A stretch of DNA of 64,000 bases, from positions 1,488,001 through 1,552,000 of the forward strand of contig AP025685.1 in the NCBI GenBank assembly GCA_022846635.1, given 5' to 3'. Under the pieces are notes generated by a model, which made no database searches, was not told where the DNA came from, and saw only the letters and a program-made list of their open reading frames with translations. The translations under genes and the position numbers were made by a program. Below are positions 52,445-62,021 of this stretch, piece by piece. Numbering within the stretch: position 1 is the first letter of the stretch; every line of letters begins with the position of its first letter. This DNA comes from Salmonella enterica subsp. enterica serovar Choleraesuis. Its GTDB lineage: Bacteria; Pseudomonadota; Gammaproteobacteria; Enterobacterales; Enterobacteriaceae.

Positions 52445-52633
52445 TTAATCGCCCGTGCGTTCCATAATTTCAATAGCGCGCAAACGGGCTTCATGGGTGA
52501 TGTTTACGTGATCCATATCGTTGCGGATATAGTTCACCACCATGGTTTTTTGCTCGAGAGTGATATTGGCCAGAACCGCTTTTAGCAGGGTATCCAGCGC
52601 CGCAATTTGGTGGGAATGCTCGGAAGTTGTCAT
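52445..52633 (-). CDS. Unrecognised 62-aa protein
   Basis: The protein is 62 aa from ATG 52633, which has AAGGAAAAG five bases upstream; a longer frame to 52711 is less likely. The protein is helical, TTSEHSHQIAALDTLLKAVL then EQKTMVVNYIRNDMDHVNIT, and reads like a small soluble dimer. No family is recognised. It lies downstream of yedF on the same strand. Confidence 0.6.
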   Translation of the reverse strand: MTTSEHSHQIAALDTLLKAVLANITLEQKTMVVNYIRNDMDHVNITHEARLRAIEIMERTGD

Positions 52634-52796
52634 ATTCTTTTCCTTGAAATTCAGCCAGTAACTCATCCAATGAGACTCGTTAACCATACTTTTTTTGTGT
52701 CTGTGCGGCAATCCTTGTTATGTAAAGGTTTGCAATGCAGGCTATTGTTTTGTCTGGAAAAAATGAAGTGACGGGCCATAGCGGCCCGTCATTAAA

Positions 52797-53030
52797 CTAG
52801 CGCTGAATTAAGTAACGGATAGTGGGGCCATCTTGCTGAATGCTCAGCACTTTGTACCCGTGGTTGGTGGCATCCAGAGGGATATTGTTGATAGATTGCG
52901 GGCAGTCGCTGATGACTTCCAGAACCTCTCCCTTTTTCAGCTGAGGCATGGCCTCAAGCGTAGCTACCGCAGGATAAGGGCAGGGCTCACCCAGCATATT
53001 CAGACTGTAGTCGGGAATGATATCGCTCAT
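52797..53030 (-). CDS. yedF: YedF, TusA-family sulfurtransferase-like protein
   Basis: This encodes 77 aa. The TusA/SirA fold has the signature cysteine in LGEPCPYPAVATLE. Such proteins carry or accept sulfur for transport or tRNA thiolation. It overlaps the yedE stop by four bases, so the two are translated together and likely act together. Confidence 0.95.
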   Translation of the reverse strand: MSDIIPDYSLNMLGEPCPYPAVATLEAMPQLKKGEVLEVISDCPQSINNIPLDATNHGYKVLSIQQDGPTIRYLIQR

Positions 53031-54238
53031 AGTTCCTCCGCAAGATTTTTAGCCTGCAGGCTACGGCGCAGAAAGCGCTTCTCCCAGGCCAGAAGCAGTA
53101 AAAAAGCCACTAACATCAGCAGGTAAGTCACCGCCAGTCCGCCCAGTGGTCCAAAGGTTTGCAGCAGGTTTATCTTCTGCCAGTTAGTGGCTAGCGGTGC
53201 TGAAATATCGTCCCAGCACCAGGCCAGAAGCGTAGAGCCGATGACGTTACCGATCCCTACCCACCAGTAGTGGACCTGGCCTTCAACCGCACGGTACATC
53301 CATCCGGTTTCGCACCCCCCCGCCAAAACGATGCCAAAACCAAACAGTAGACCGCCAATCAGTACGTTAGGGCCGGCCCACATAATTTTGGGAGTAACGC
53401 CGAGCTGAATATAGCTATAGATACCGATGGCGCTGGCTGCCATGCCGAGAATTATCGCCCGTGCCATATAGGTACGCCCGGTAATCCACATGTCGCGAAA
53501 TGCTGAGGTAAAGCAAATTTGCGCCCGTTCGATAAGCAAGCCAAAACCGATACCAAAAAGCATCGCCAGGCCAAGCAATGGGTGAGAGATGGCGGTAACG
53601 CCAGACCAGATAATCATCGCGGCAAAAACCACCATGCCGAAGCGAAAACGGCGGCGCGCTTGATCGGGACGTTGGGTCAGTGGCGAAGCGCGGCTCACTT
53701 TTTGCAATTTAACCGGAATACGGAAAATGGGCAGCATAGTGAAACGAGCGCCAAACCAGGTGCCGATGGCGGTTGCCAGCGCAAAAATCCAGGCGTGAAC
53801 CGAAAACTGAGGAATACCGGTAAAGAAGGCCGCCAGGTTACAGCCCATCGCCATACGAGCGCCGAATCCGGCGATAATACCGCCGGTCAGCGCCTGAATA
53901 ATGCGAATGCGGTGCTGAGGCATGCGAAGTTTAACGTTATTGGCCCATAGCGCAGCGGCAAAGCAGCCGCCGAACATACCAATGATCATCCGACCATCAA
54001 TACGGGTCAGGGGAGTGCCTTGCAGATGGATCAGCTGATAGTAACCCCAGTTTTCCGCGTGGATCCCCATTAATTGCAGGAGCTGACCGCCCCAGCGAGT
54101 AAATTCCCCGGTAACGGCCCATAGTGAACCTGCCGTGATACCGAAAAACCAGGTTGAAAGCACGCCGGCAGCGATAACGGCCGGTAATGGCGACCAGAAT
54201 TGGATTAAATAGCGTTGCTTAAATTCATTCCATGACAT
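53027..54238 (-). CDS. yedE: YedE, YeeE/YedE-family transporter
   Basis: The protein is 403 aa from ATG 54238, the family start (SWNEFKQRYLIQFWSPLPAV). It has about ten membrane helices with the two conserved cysteine sites of the family, GARMAMGCNLAAFFTGIPQF and LAGGCETGWMYRAVEGQVHY, which in the related TsuA bind thiosulfate. The substrate is probably a sulfur or selenium oxyanion. It is paired with yedF. A longer frame to 54319 exists. Confidence 0.92.
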   Translation of the reverse strand: MSWNEFKQRYLIQFWSPLPAVIAAGVLSTWFFGITAGSLWAVTGEFTRWGGQLLQLMGIHAENWGYYQLIHLQGTPLTRIDGRMIIGMFGGCFAAALWANNVKLRMPQHRIRIIQALTGGIIAGFGARMAMGCNLAAFFTGIPQFSVHAWIFALATAIGTWFGARFTMLPIFRIPVKLQKVSRASPLTQRPDQARRRFRFGMVVFAAMIIWSGVTAISHPLLGLAMLFGIGFGLLIERAQICFTSAFRDMWITGRTYMARAIILGMAASAIGIYSYIQLGVTPKIMWAGPNVLIGGLLFGFGIVLAGGCETGWMYRAVEGQVHYWWVGIGNVIGSTLLAWCWDDISAPLATNWQKINLLQTFGPLGGLAVTYLLMLVAFLLLLAWEKRFLRRSLQAKNLAEEL

Positions 54239-54445
54239 CAGGTAGTAGCCTCTGAACTCAGACGACGTAAAAAACGCGCTGGATATAGCGCGTGAGGGAG
54301 ACGCGATAATACGCCGCAAGTACTGGAAAACCCACTCCAGCTCGACTAAATCACTAAAGAGATCAATTTATCAGGCATTCAGCCCGACTAGCGGGCATAA
54401 TGCTTTAATGTCACAATTATTTTTTTGCCATGGTCTGGATAGCGA

Positions 54446-55438
54446 ATGAAAAAAATAGCATTAGTGGTGGCGACGCTGGTAATGGGCGGTTGCGCGCAAA
54501 TCGATAATTATAAAGAGGTGGTGAAAACGCCACCGCCGATGGGGCTGGAAGGGGTCTGGCAATCTCAGGGGCCGCAAAGCTCGCTGGTCAGCGCGGAGGC
54601 GATAGCCAGCGTTATTATTACTGCAGATGGCGATACGCTGGACTGCCGTCAGTGGAAACGCACTATTGCGGTGCCGGGAAAACTTGCCCTGATATCGGAT
54701 GATTACACCAATATCACCAGCAAGCTGGAAGTTTATCCTATCGAACGCAGCGGCGAGACCATGGAGTACGACGGGATGACGCTCAGGCGCGTCGACCGAC
54801 CAACTCCGGAATGCATCATCGCGCTGTCTAAACAGACATTCGCTACCGATGATATGAAAGACCAGGCTCAGCAGATGGAGGATACTCAGGATCCGGATGC
54901 AGCTTCGGTAGTGACTGAAGCGGATCTGAAGGCTAAGGCTGCTGCCGATCGCGCTAAGGCAGCTGCCGAGCGTGCTGAAGCCGCTGCCCAACAGGCGGAG
55001 AATCCTGATGCGGTGAATGACGATAGCAACGCAGTAACACCGGATACCCAGCCGGTGGCACCAGCACCAGCCGATAGCAGTACTGTCCCTGAGACCGAAA
55101 CGGCACCGACGTCAGAGAGCAACACGGCCCCAGTGTCCGAAACGCCACCGACGTCAGAGAGCAACACTGTTCCTGAGACCGAAACGGCACCGACGACGGA
55201 TAGCACGAGTACAGCGACTACGGGAACCGAAACGTCTTCAGCCGAAGGTAGTAATAGCAATCTGACCACCACGCCTGCACCGGATGCAGAGCCAGTAACA
55301 ACGGCAGCCCCTGGCGTTATCAGTGCTACCCCTCCAGGCCATATGCTGCCGCCGAAAGGTATTTTGACTACTCCGGGCAGTTCCGGGCGGATGCTTGATC
55401 CGGCACCGACACCCGCGCCAGCAACTTCAGCGCAGTAA
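54446..55438 (+). CDS. yedD: YedD lipoprotein with long repeat-rich C-terminal extension
   Basis: This encodes 330 aa. Residues 1-135 are YedD: lipobox VMGGCAQ (Cys16), DGDTLDCRQWKRTIAVPGKL and ETMEYDGMTLRRVDRPTPEC. The family normally ends there at about 137 aa. Here a charged coiled-coil segment (KAKAAADRAKAAAERAEAAA, about 155-180) follows, then about 150 residues of Ser/Thr/Pro/Glu/Ala-rich sequence with imperfect repeats (TVPETETAPTSESNTAPVSE). A lipid-anchored stalk reaching into or across the periplasm is one reading. A terminator follows at 55453. Confidence 0.88.
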   Translation: MKKIALVVATLVMGGCAQIDNYKEVVKTPPPMGLEGVWQSQGPQSSLVSAEAIASVIITADGDTLDCRQWKRTIAVPGKLALISDDYTNITSKLEVYPIERSGETMEYDGMTLRRVDRPTPECIIALSKQTFATDDMKDQAQQMEDTQDPDAASVVTEADLKAKAAADRAKAAAERAEAAAQQAENPDAVNDDSNAVTPDTQPVAPAPADSSTVPETETAPTSESNTAPVSETPPTSESNTVPETETAPTTDSTSTATTGTETSSAEGSNSNLTTTPAPDAEPVTTAAPGVISATPPGHMLPPKGILTTPGSSGRMLDPAPTPAPATSAQ

Positions 55439-55452
55439 GTAAGCTCAAAAGT

Positions 55453-55479
55453 AAACCGCCTGCAAATATTGCAGGCGGT
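55453..55479. terminator. Terminator between yedD and amyA
   Basis: AACCGCCTGCAA-ATA-TTGCAGGCGGTT is a perfect 12-bp stem followed by TT on the plus strand. It lies between convergent yedD and amyA and may serve both. Confidence 0.8.
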
Positions 55480-55528
55480 TTTGTCAGAGGGGTCTGCTTA
55501 CAGGCAGAGCGTTGCAGTCAGAGCGGGT

Positions 55529-57016
55529 TTAGAGTACGTCCTCCATTACCCATACGCTGACGCTGCCGCCGTTACAGGTAAAGGTCCCATGGCCCTGTTC
55601 GTCGGTTTCGATAACCTCATCACGATTGCCGAGAAAATCCTTCCAGCGTTTATTCGCGTAGTTTTCTCCCAGCTCCAGCTGTTTTTCTCCATCATCGCCA
55701 TTTGACAACACCACCACGCAGCCCGGCGCTTCATCGGTACCACTGCGGCTAAATGCCACGCAATTGGGGTGATCGAACCACAGGGTTTGTACCCCATGAG
55801 CAAAGCGCTGACGGGCGGTGAGCAGCAGCGGTAGCTCGCGAATAGCCGGAAGCTCGATAGGATAAAGCTCACCGTCGTTGCCTTCATCTTCGTAACGGGC
55901 GCCAAACAAGTCGGGATAGAATATCGACGGCACGCCGTTTTCCCGCAGCAGGATAAGTGCGTAAGCAAGTGGTTTAAACCACGGCTCAACGGGAGCTTCC
56001 AGCGCCTGAAGTGGCTGAGTGTCGTGATTGGCGACCAGGGTTACGGCGTGGAATGGATCGGCCTCAACTAGCGTGCCCACGTAAATCTGACTGAGATCGT
56101 AATCACGGCCCTGTTTGGAGGCATTGTGGAAGTTCATCTGTAGCGGTGCGTCAAACAGCATGGTCTGGCCCGCCACCTGGTCAATATATTGCTGAAGTTT
56201 ATCGACTTCGTGTGACCAGTATTCGGCCACGATAAATAGCGGGTTTGGTGCTTCCTGCTGAATGTGATCAATCCAGTCTTTATAGAACCAGGCAGGGATA
56301 TGTTTGACAGCATCGAGCCTGAATCCGTCGCACTGGGTTTGCTCCAGCATCCAGCGCCCCCAGTATTTTAGCTCCTCGGCCACTGCCAGATTGCGGAAAT
56401 CGATATTGCTACCCATCAGGTAGTCGAAGTTGCCGTTTTCGTCGTCGACCTGTTCGCTCCAGCCCTCGGCGGTGTAGTCATTGATTATTTTGAATATGCC
56501 GTCTTCGTCAGGGTTTTCGATATGGTCGATGCCGCTAAAGCAGCGAAAATCCCAGACAAATTGCGAGTATTGTCCGGCACGGGCAGGGAAGGTATAGCGG
56601 GTCCACCCTTCGCAGTTAATGACCTCTTCATCTATTTGGTTGCGATCTTCTTCATTTACCCGGTTGACCCGAATGGCCTCTTTTTCATCGGCACCCATTT
56701 TATGATTAATAACCACATCCATGAGCACACCGATACCATGGTCATGCAAGGCGTTGATGGCGCTTATCAGCTGCTGCTTATCACCATATTTAGTGGCAAC
56801 CGAACCTTTTTGGTCAAACTCACCCAAATCAAAGAGATCGTAAGTATCGTAGCCGACGGAATAGCCACCAGATGCCCCCTTACCAGAAGGCGGCAGCCAC
56901 GCCATTGTCACACCGATTTCGCTCAGGCTCGAAGCTCGCTGCTCAACTTCAGGCCAGAGTTTGCCGCCATCGGGATAATACCAGTGAAAAAACTGCAGAA
57001 TGACCGGGTTATTCAT
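55529..57016 (-). CDS. amyA: AmyA, cytoplasmic alpha-amylase
   Basis: This encodes 495 aa with no signal peptide. GH13 regions: I (DVVINHKMG), II ([11 protein letters not shown] with the nucleophile aspartate), III ([10 protein letters not shown] with the acid glutamate) and IV ([10 protein letters not shown] with the third carboxylate). It hydrolyses alpha-1,4-glucans to maltodextrins in the cytoplasm. It lies between fliT and yedD as in E. coli. Confidence 0.96.
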   Translation of the reverse strand: MNNPVILQFFHWYYPDGGKLWPEVEQRASSLSEIGVTMAWLPPSGKGASGGYSVGYDTYDLFDLGEFDQKGSVATKYGDKQQLISAINALHDHGIGVLMDVVINHKMGADEKEAIRVNRVNEEDRNQIDEEVINCEGWTRYTFPARAGQYSQFVWDFRCFSGIDHIENPDEDGIFKIINDYTAEGWSEQVDDENGNFDYLMGSNIDFRNLAVAEELKYWGRWMLEQTQCDGFRLDAVKHIPAWFYKDWIDHIQQEAPNPLFIVAEYWSHEVDKLQQYIDQVAGQTMLFDAPLQMNFHNASKQGRDYDLSQIYVGTLVEADPFHAVTLVANHDTQPLQALEAPVEPWFKPLAYALILLRENGVPSIFYPDLFGARYEDEGNDGELYPIELPAIRELPLLLTARQRFAHGVQTLWFDHPNCVAFSRSGTDEAPGCVVVLSNGDDGEKQLELGENYANKRWKDFLGNRDEVIETDEQGHGTFTCNGGSVSVWVMEDVL

Positions 57017-57102
57017 TGCCAGGCTCCATAAACGAATTCACTTATCGAGTATGGATGCTTTTTGGCGTTTAGCTGGCCCGAATGCGATTAACGTCTGTTC
57101 AA

Positions 57103-57465
57103 TTAGTGCTCCCTGGTATCGCCAACCAGCAACCGGCCGGATAGCTGGCCGTAAGTTGTTACCAGAGACTGCTGGCGCTGATTTTGCACTATCAGTGATT
57201 TCAGTTCGCTCATACGCTGAGCTAAAAGCTCTTTAACCTGACGTTCGTTATCCATAAGCGTAACAAGCAGTTCGCGTAGCTGCTGCTCGCTTTTGGCATT
57301 CAGGCGCATAGGCGGTAACTTGCCCAGCTTTTCAACCAGAATAATGTACTCCGTTTCTCCTTCGACCAGCGCCTGCCATTCGCCCCGCCGGGCGAGGTCA
57401 AGCATTCGCTGGCTGACGACCAGCAAATATTGCCACTCGGTTAATAAGGCCGTGCTGTTGGTCAT
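57103..57465 (-). CDS. fliT: FliT, FliD chaperone and FlhDC regulator
   Basis: This encodes 120 aa, helical, with ALLTEWQYLLVVSQRMLDLA and YIILVEKLGKLPPMRLNAKS. FliT escorts the cap protein FliD and, when free, blocks FlhDC. Its ATG overlaps the fliS stop (TAATG). Confidence 0.94.
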   Translation of the reverse strand: MTNSTALLTEWQYLLVVSQRMLDLARRGEWQALVEGETEYIILVEKLGKLPPMRLNAKSEQQLRELLVTLMDNERQVKELLAQRMSELKSLIVQNQRQQSLVTTYGQLSGRLLVGDTREH

Positions 57466-57863
57466 TAGCGTGTTTCCTGTTGCGGATTGATCTCATTCCA
57501 GGCGCTGGAAAGCGTCTCCAGCAGTGTGGCAACTTCAGTAATCGCGGCGGTGTCGTTATGCAAGTTGGCATGCAACAGACGCCTGACCATATAGTCGTAA
57601 AGATTATCGAGATTCTGGCACAGCGCAGGGTTCACACTGTGGTCAAGCCCGTGCTGCAGACCGCCGCTAATTATCGAGATAGCTTTAGTCAGTGCTTCGC
57701 CTTTACCGACAATTTCTCCACGGGCCATCAGGAGTTGGGCCTTTTTTAGGGCGCTCTGAGCGCCGGAAAAGAGCAGGGCCACCAGCTGCCACGGCGAGGC
57801 GTTCAGCACGCTGCTTTCAAGATCAATCTGGGCGTAGCTTTGAATCGCCTGTTGCGAATACAT
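57465..57863 (-). CDS. fliS: FliS, flagellin chaperone
   Basis: This encodes 132 aa, beginning YSQQAIQSYAQIDLESSVLN, with SPWQLVALLFSGAQSALKKA and QNLDNLYDYMVRRLLHANLH, the FliS helical-bundle signature. It binds the C-terminus of FliC to prevent cytoplasmic polymerisation. Confidence 0.96.
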   Translation of the reverse strand: MYSQQAIQSYAQIDLESSVLNASPWQLVALLFSGAQSALKKAQLLMARGEIVGKGEALTKAISIISGGLQHGLDHSVNPALCQNLDNLYDYMVRRLLHANLHNDTAAITEVATLLETLSSAWNEINPQQETR

Positions 57864-57873
57864 TCCTCTCTCC

Positions 57874-59271
57874 TTAGCTATTCATGGCTTCAAATTGCTG
57901 GGTCAGATAGCTGGTGGTGTTATTAAGTTTACTCATCAAGGTATCGAGCTGGGTAAATTGAGTCTTATAGCGGGCGATGGTGGCATTAATGCTTTTGGTG
58001 GTGGCATCGATGCGGTCAGAAAGCTTATCCAGTGAGTCATTAATTCCGGCTTCCGCCGTGGCTACGCTACCGTCGCTGGCTAAAAAACTCTCCAGCAGTG
58101 AGTTCACTTTTCCGCCCCAGCCGGACTTGCCATCGGCACCGCTAAAAAAGGTGCTAACGCTGGCAGGCTTGTCATTCAGGGCTTTAGCGAGCTTGTCGTT
58201 ATCAATTGTCAGTTTGCCGTCATTTCCAAGGCTAATGCCCAGCGCCGACAGGTTGACGAAATCACCGCCCTGCACGCCGGAGATAGCCGAGCGAAGCTGA
58301 GTCTGGATATTACGCAGAGTGCCGTCACCCAGCAGATCGCCATTGCTGCTGTCCTGAGCATCGCTTCCCTGGTCGACTTTGGTGTATTTGGTCTGGGAGG
58401 CAATAGTGGTTTGCAGTGAGTTATAGGCGTCGACAAAGGCTTTAATGGCATCGGTCGTCGCCGTGTTGTCTTTGGCAACCGTTAGCTGCTCCGGGCTGCC
58501 GACGTTCGTTTTCGTCAGGCTCAGGGTCAGGCCTTCCGGGGCATCGGTAATGGTATTGCTGCTGCGGGTAATCGGAATATCGTTAATGGTGACTTTGGCA
58601 TCCTGCGCCGCCACAGTCTGGCGCATCTGCGAGGTGCCAGGGTTAGCCGGATCGTAGTTCAGCTGGTCTGCCAGATCATTATTGCCGCTGACGCTTACCG
58701 TCATTTGATTAGCAACGCCGGTATCCCGGGCGGTAAGTGACAGATAGTAGCTGTTATCGTCCGCTTTAATAATGCTGGCCGAAACGCTGCCTTGCTGCTT
58801 ATTAATCGCGTCGCGAATATCAGTCAGAGAGGTTGCTCCGGCGTTAAGGGTAACCGTAAGAGGCTCTTTCTGTCCCGGCTGGCTAATAGTTAACGTAGCG
58901 CCGCTGCTGCCAATATCACTGGTGCTGCTGGCGACTTTCGCAGAGTTCAGACTGTGGGCCTGAGCCAGCTGTGTCACTTCAATTTGGTAGCTTCCGGCCA
59001 CGGCTTTGGCATCAACCGAAGCGCTAAAGGCTTTGTTATCACTTGTGATTTTGGTCGAAATGAGATTGTTAGTATTGGCCAGCGCCGCAGAAGCGGTTTT
59101 CACTTTTTCGAGGCTGCTTTGCACTACGCCCCATGCGGTAAGTTTGGCCTTCCACGAGGATTGCTGCTGAGTCAGCGGCGTCAGGCGGGCCTGTTCGGAA
59201 GAGCTGAGCTGGTCTAGCAGGCTGCTCAGATTCAAATTAGAGCCGACCCCAAGAGCGCTGATACTTGCCAT
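57874..59271 (-). CDS. fliD: FliD, filament cap protein
   Basis: This encodes 465 aa. The N-terminal HAP2 region (SALGVGSNLNLSSLLDQLSS) and the C-terminal coiled region (KSINATIARYKTQFTQLDTL to TTSYLTQQFEAMN) are typical. FliD caps the filament and inserts flagellin. The sigma-28 promoter lies at 59308-59334. Confidence 0.96.
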   Translation of the reverse strand: MASISALGVGSNLNLSSLLDQLSSSEQARLTPLTQQQSSWKAKLTAWGVVQSSLEKVKTASAALANTNNLISTKITSDNKAFSASVDAKAVAGSYQIEVTQLAQAHSLNSAKVASSTSDIGSSGATLTISQPGQKEPLTVTLNAGATSLTDIRDAINKQQGSVSASIIKADDNSYYLSLTARDTGVANQMTVSVSGNNDLADQLNYDPANPGTSQMRQTVAAQDAKVTINDIPITRSSNTITDAPEGLTLSLTKTNVGSPEQLTVAKDNTATTDAIKAFVDAYNSLQTTIASQTKYTKVDQGSDAQDSSNGDLLGDGTLRNIQTQLRSAISGVQGGDFVNLSALGISLGNDGKLTIDNDKLAKALNDKPASVSTFFSGADGKSGWGGKVNSLLESFLASDGSVATAEAGINDSLDKLSDRIDATTKSINATIARYKTQFTQLDTLMSKLNNTTSYLTQQFEAMNS

Positions 59272-59307
59272 GCTGTATTCCTTCTTTATCGGATGAGTAC
59301 TGGTGGG

Positions 59308-59334
59308 ATATCGGCAATCTGGCTCAGAAGTTTA
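59308..59334 (-). promoter_or_regulatory. Sigma-28 promoter of fliD
   Basis: On the minus strand TAAACTTC (59327-59334), 11 bases, GCCGATAT (59308-59315) closely matches the FliA consensus TAAAGTTT-N11-GCCGATAA, 37 bases before the fliD ATG. Confidence 0.85.
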
Positions 59335-59417
59335 GCGATCATTTTTCCCGATGAATGAAAAAGCAGGCGATGATTTAGCCGTTAATTGTGGTGATCGCCG
59401 GAGGGCGAAAAAAAAGT

Positions 59418-59444
59418 TAAAGGTTGTGCGGGGAGGGTCGATAA
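59418..59444 (+). promoter_or_regulatory. Sigma-28 promoter of fliC
   Basis: TAAAGGTT (59418-59425), 11 bases, GTCGATAA (59437-59444) differs from the FliA consensus at two positions. It lies 68 bases before the fliC ATG. Confidence 0.88.
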
Positions 59445-59512
59445 CCTGGAAGACGGCGACGCGCCGCGGCCAAGAGGCCAACTCTTACTAACCTAATACA
59501 GGAATAACCACT

Positions 59513-60502
59513 ATGGCAGTGATTAACACCAACAGCCTGTCGCTGATGACCCAGAATAACCTGACCAAATCTCAGTCGGCATTGGGTTCAGCTATCGAGC
59601 GTCTCTCTTCTGGTCTGCGCATTAACAGCGCCAAGGACGACGCGGCGGGGCAGGCAATTGCTAACCGCTTCACCTCTAACATTAACGGCCTGACCGTTGC
59701 CGCCCGTAACGCTAATGATGGTATTTCGCTGTCTCAGACTGCCGAAGGCGCGCTGTCCGAAATTAACAACAACTTGCAGCGTATTCGTGACCTGACCGTA
59801 CAGGCGCAGAACAGTTCAAACTCCGCATCTGATATCGACTCCATCCAGGCTGAAGTTAACCAGCGTATGGAAGAGATTAACCGCGTTACCAAGCAGACCG
59901 ATTTCAACGGTATCAAGGTACTGGACACCGCCGCAGGTTCTAAAACCTATAACTTCCAGGTTGGCGCAAAAGACGGCGAAACCATCGGAATTACTCTGAA
60001 CTCCAGCGATGGCTGGAACCTGGCAGCCGCTGGGCAGGCCGCCGGTAGCACTGCGTTAAATACCTATGTCGCAACTGCAGCTCCTGCAGATCCAACGGCT
60101 CCGACAGCAGCAGAAATTACAGCAGGTGAAACTGCTAAAGAGGCAGTAAACGGCAGTTTCCGCACCGTTGCCGCTGAAGGTTTTGATGTGCTTAAAGGCA
60201 AAGTTGACAGCGCGGGGGCGGCAACAAGCAATAAGCCGCTGGCCGATATTGATGCCGCTATCAAATCCGTAGATGAGCAGCGCAGCCTGCTGGGTGCTTC
60301 TCAGAACCGCTTTGAATCCACCATTACCAACCTGAACAACACCGTAAACAACCTGAGCGATGCGCGCAGCCGTATTCAGGATTCCGACTACGCGACCGAA
60401 GTCTCTAACATGTCGCGCGCTCAGATCCTGCAACAGGCGGGCACGTCGGTTCTGGCTCAGGCCAACCAGGTTCCGCAGACCATGCTGTCCCTGCTGCGTT
60501 AA
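59513..60502 (+). CDS. fliC: FliC, flagellin (short form)
   Basis: This encodes 329 aa. The conserved N-terminal D0/D1 part (1-160: AVINTNSLSLMTQNNLTKSQ, LQRIRDLTVQAQ) and C-terminal D1/D0 part (about 240-329, ending LAQANQVPQTMLSLLR) are intact. Only about 70 residues, Ala/Thr/Pro-rich, lie between, so the outer D2/D3 domains of E. coli and Salmonella flagellins (about 500 aa) are missing. There is no flagellin methylase gene fliB beside it. Confidence 0.97.
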   Translation: MAVINTNSLSLMTQNNLTKSQSALGSAIERLSSGLRINSAKDDAAGQAIANRFTSNINGLTVAARNANDGISLSQTAEGALSEINNNLQRIRDLTVQAQNSSNSASDIDSIQAEVNQRMEEINRVTKQTDFNGIKVLDTAAGSKTYNFQVGAKDGETIGITLNSSDGWNLAAAGQAAGSTALNTYVATAAPADPTAPTAAEITAGETAKEAVNGSFRTVAAEGFDVLKGKVDSAGAATSNKPLADIDAAIKSVDEQRSLLGASQNRFESTITNLNNTVNNLSDARSRIQDSDYATEVSNMSRAQILQQAGTSVLAQANQVPQTMLSLLR

Positions 60503-60514
60503 GTCTGGCCTATC

Positions 60515-60541
60515 GCGCCGGGGCTCGCTCCGGCGCTTTTT
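60515..60541 (+). terminator. Terminator of fliC
   Basis: GCGCCGG-(8)-CCGGCGC forms a 7-bp GC stem followed by TTTTT, 12 bases after the fliC stop. Confidence 0.9.
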
Positions 60542-60648
60542 CGTTAGCGGAATAACCCGCTATTTGCCTCACTATTCCATTAATCGACCGCCAGTCGATG
60601 GGCGGATAATCAGACCTGCTTTTAACCATCAAGGCAGGGCCGTTTATC

Positions 60649-61371
60649 GTGAACTCACTCTACACCCCCGATGGGGTAATGGATAAACACTCGCTCTGGC
60701 AACGTTACATCCCGCTGGTGCGTCATGAGGCGCTGCGCCTTCAGGTGCGGCTTCCGGCCAGCGTTGAGCTGAACGATTTGTTGCAGGCCGGGGGGATTGG
60801 GCTACTACATGCCGTAGAACGGTATGACGCCCTTCAAGGGACTGCCTTCACAACGTATGCGGTACAGCGCATTCGCGGCGCAATGCTGGATGAACTACGC
60901 AGTCGGGATTGGGTGCCGCGTAGCGTGCGCAGACATGCCCGCGAAGTAGCTCGCACAATGGACCGGCTGGAGCAGCAGCTGGGCCGTGCGGCCAGTGAGC
61001 CCGAAATAGCTCAGGCGCTGGGCGTGACGCTTGAGGAGTACCGTCAAATACTGCTCGATACCAACAATAGCCAATTGTTTTCATATGACGAATGGCATGA
61101 AGCCTGGGGCGACAGCATAGAAAACCTTACCGAAGCCCACCATCAGGAAAACCCGCTATCGCAACTGATGGAGGGCAATCTGCGCACCCGGGTGATGGAA
61201 GCTATCGAAGCGCTGCCCGAGCGTGAACAATTGGTTCTTACGCTTTACTACCAGGAAGAGCTTAATCTCAAAGAGATTGGTGCCGTCCTGGAAGTCGGGG
61301 AGTCTCGAGTTAGTCAGCTTCATAGTCAGGCCATTAAGCGTTTGCGCGCTCGTCTGGCTCAGTCCGAATAG
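60649..61371 (+). CDS. fliA: FliA, sigma-28 flagellar sigma factor
   Basis: The protein is 240 aa from a GTG start, as in E. coli (family start NSLYTPDGVMDKHSLWQRY). Region 2 reads DLLQAGGIGLLHAVERYD and FTTYAVQRIRGAMLDELRSR; region 4 reads LTLYYQEELNLKEIGAVLEV and GESRVSQLHSQAIKRLR. It directs class-3 flagellar genes, including the fliC and fliD promoters in this window. FlgM inhibits it. Confidence 0.97.
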   Translation: MNSLYTPDGVMDKHSLWQRYIPLVRHEALRLQVRLPASVELNDLLQAGGIGLLHAVERYDALQGTAFTTYAVQRIRGAMLDELRSRDWVPRSVRRHAREVARTMDRLEQQLGRAASEPEIAQALGVTLEEYRQILLDTNNSQLFSYDEWHEAWGDSIENLTEAHHQENPLSQLMEGNLRTRVMEAIEALPEREQLVLTLYYQEELNLKEIGAVLEVGESRVSQLHSQAIKRLRARLAQSE

Positions 61372-61396
61372 AGATATAGCACAGGAGCATCCGTTT

Positions 61397-61933
61397 ATGG
61401 CATCAGTCAGAAGGCGGGCGTTAAGCCGCTACCTCAAAGATTTCAAAATGAGCCAGACCCATTGCGCGGAATGCGGCAAAGGACTGGATCGGGCGACATT
61501 GATACACGGCCATCAGATAGTAAATAAAGTAGGTCTGGCGGAAATGGATATTCGTATTGATGAATCCACCTGGCTTGCCCAGCGTAGTGAATGGAGAGTG
61601 GTGTGTCGATTCTGCGGTGAGGTACAGTGCTGTAAGCCGGGTAGTTATTTTGATATTCAGGGTTTTAAACGCTATCTGCAAACCGCCACCGATATCCGTT
61701 CCGGCACCATTCGCGAATATGTCGTGCGGCTGCGTCGCTTTGATAACTATCTGGCAGAGAGTGGGGCGCTGGCGGATCTGCTTAGCCATGACTATAACGA
61801 AGAGCGGCTGGAGAGCTGGTTGCCGGAAAAACAGGCGATTAGTTATCGAATTGCGCTGCGTAAATACTCTGAGTTTATCGATTCCTGCCGTTTAACCCCT
61901 GGTTTATCTCGTGCCACTCCCGCTATATTCTAA
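61397..61933 (+). CDS. fliZ: FliZ, DNA-binding regulator
   Basis: The protein is 178 aa from ATG 61397 (family start, RRRALSRYLKDFKMSQTHCA); the open frame extends upstream into fliA. Cysteine pairs CAEC and CRFC suggest a metal site. The C-terminal recombinase-like helical part reads GTIREYVVRLRRFDNYLAES. FliZ represses sigma-S promoters and in Salmonella supports FlhDC activity. It is 25 bases after fliA, in one operon. Confidence 0.94.
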   Translation: MASVRRRALSRYLKDFKMSQTHCAECGKGLDRATLIHGHQIVNKVGLAEMDIRIDESTWLAQRSEWRVVCRFCGEVQCCKPGSYFDIQGFKRYLQTATDIRSGTIREYVVRLRRFDNYLAESGALADLLSHDYNEERLESWLPEKQAISYRIALRKYSEFIDSCRLTPGLSRATPAIF

Positions 61934-62021
61934 AAAGTTATAACATGTAGCCCGGTGTTATTTAGAGGCAGGGCAGGGAATTTACTACACTAGCTCGCAC
62001 AATCTACCGTTTGGGGTAACT

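Noticed and set aside
60056..60433. Antisense frames across the variable part of fliC
   Set aside because: They are shadows of the Ala/Thr-rich coding region with no translation signals.
61223..61396. Upstream-extended FliZ frame inside fliA
   Set aside because: The frame is open by chance; the conserved FliZ N-terminus begins at ATG 61397.
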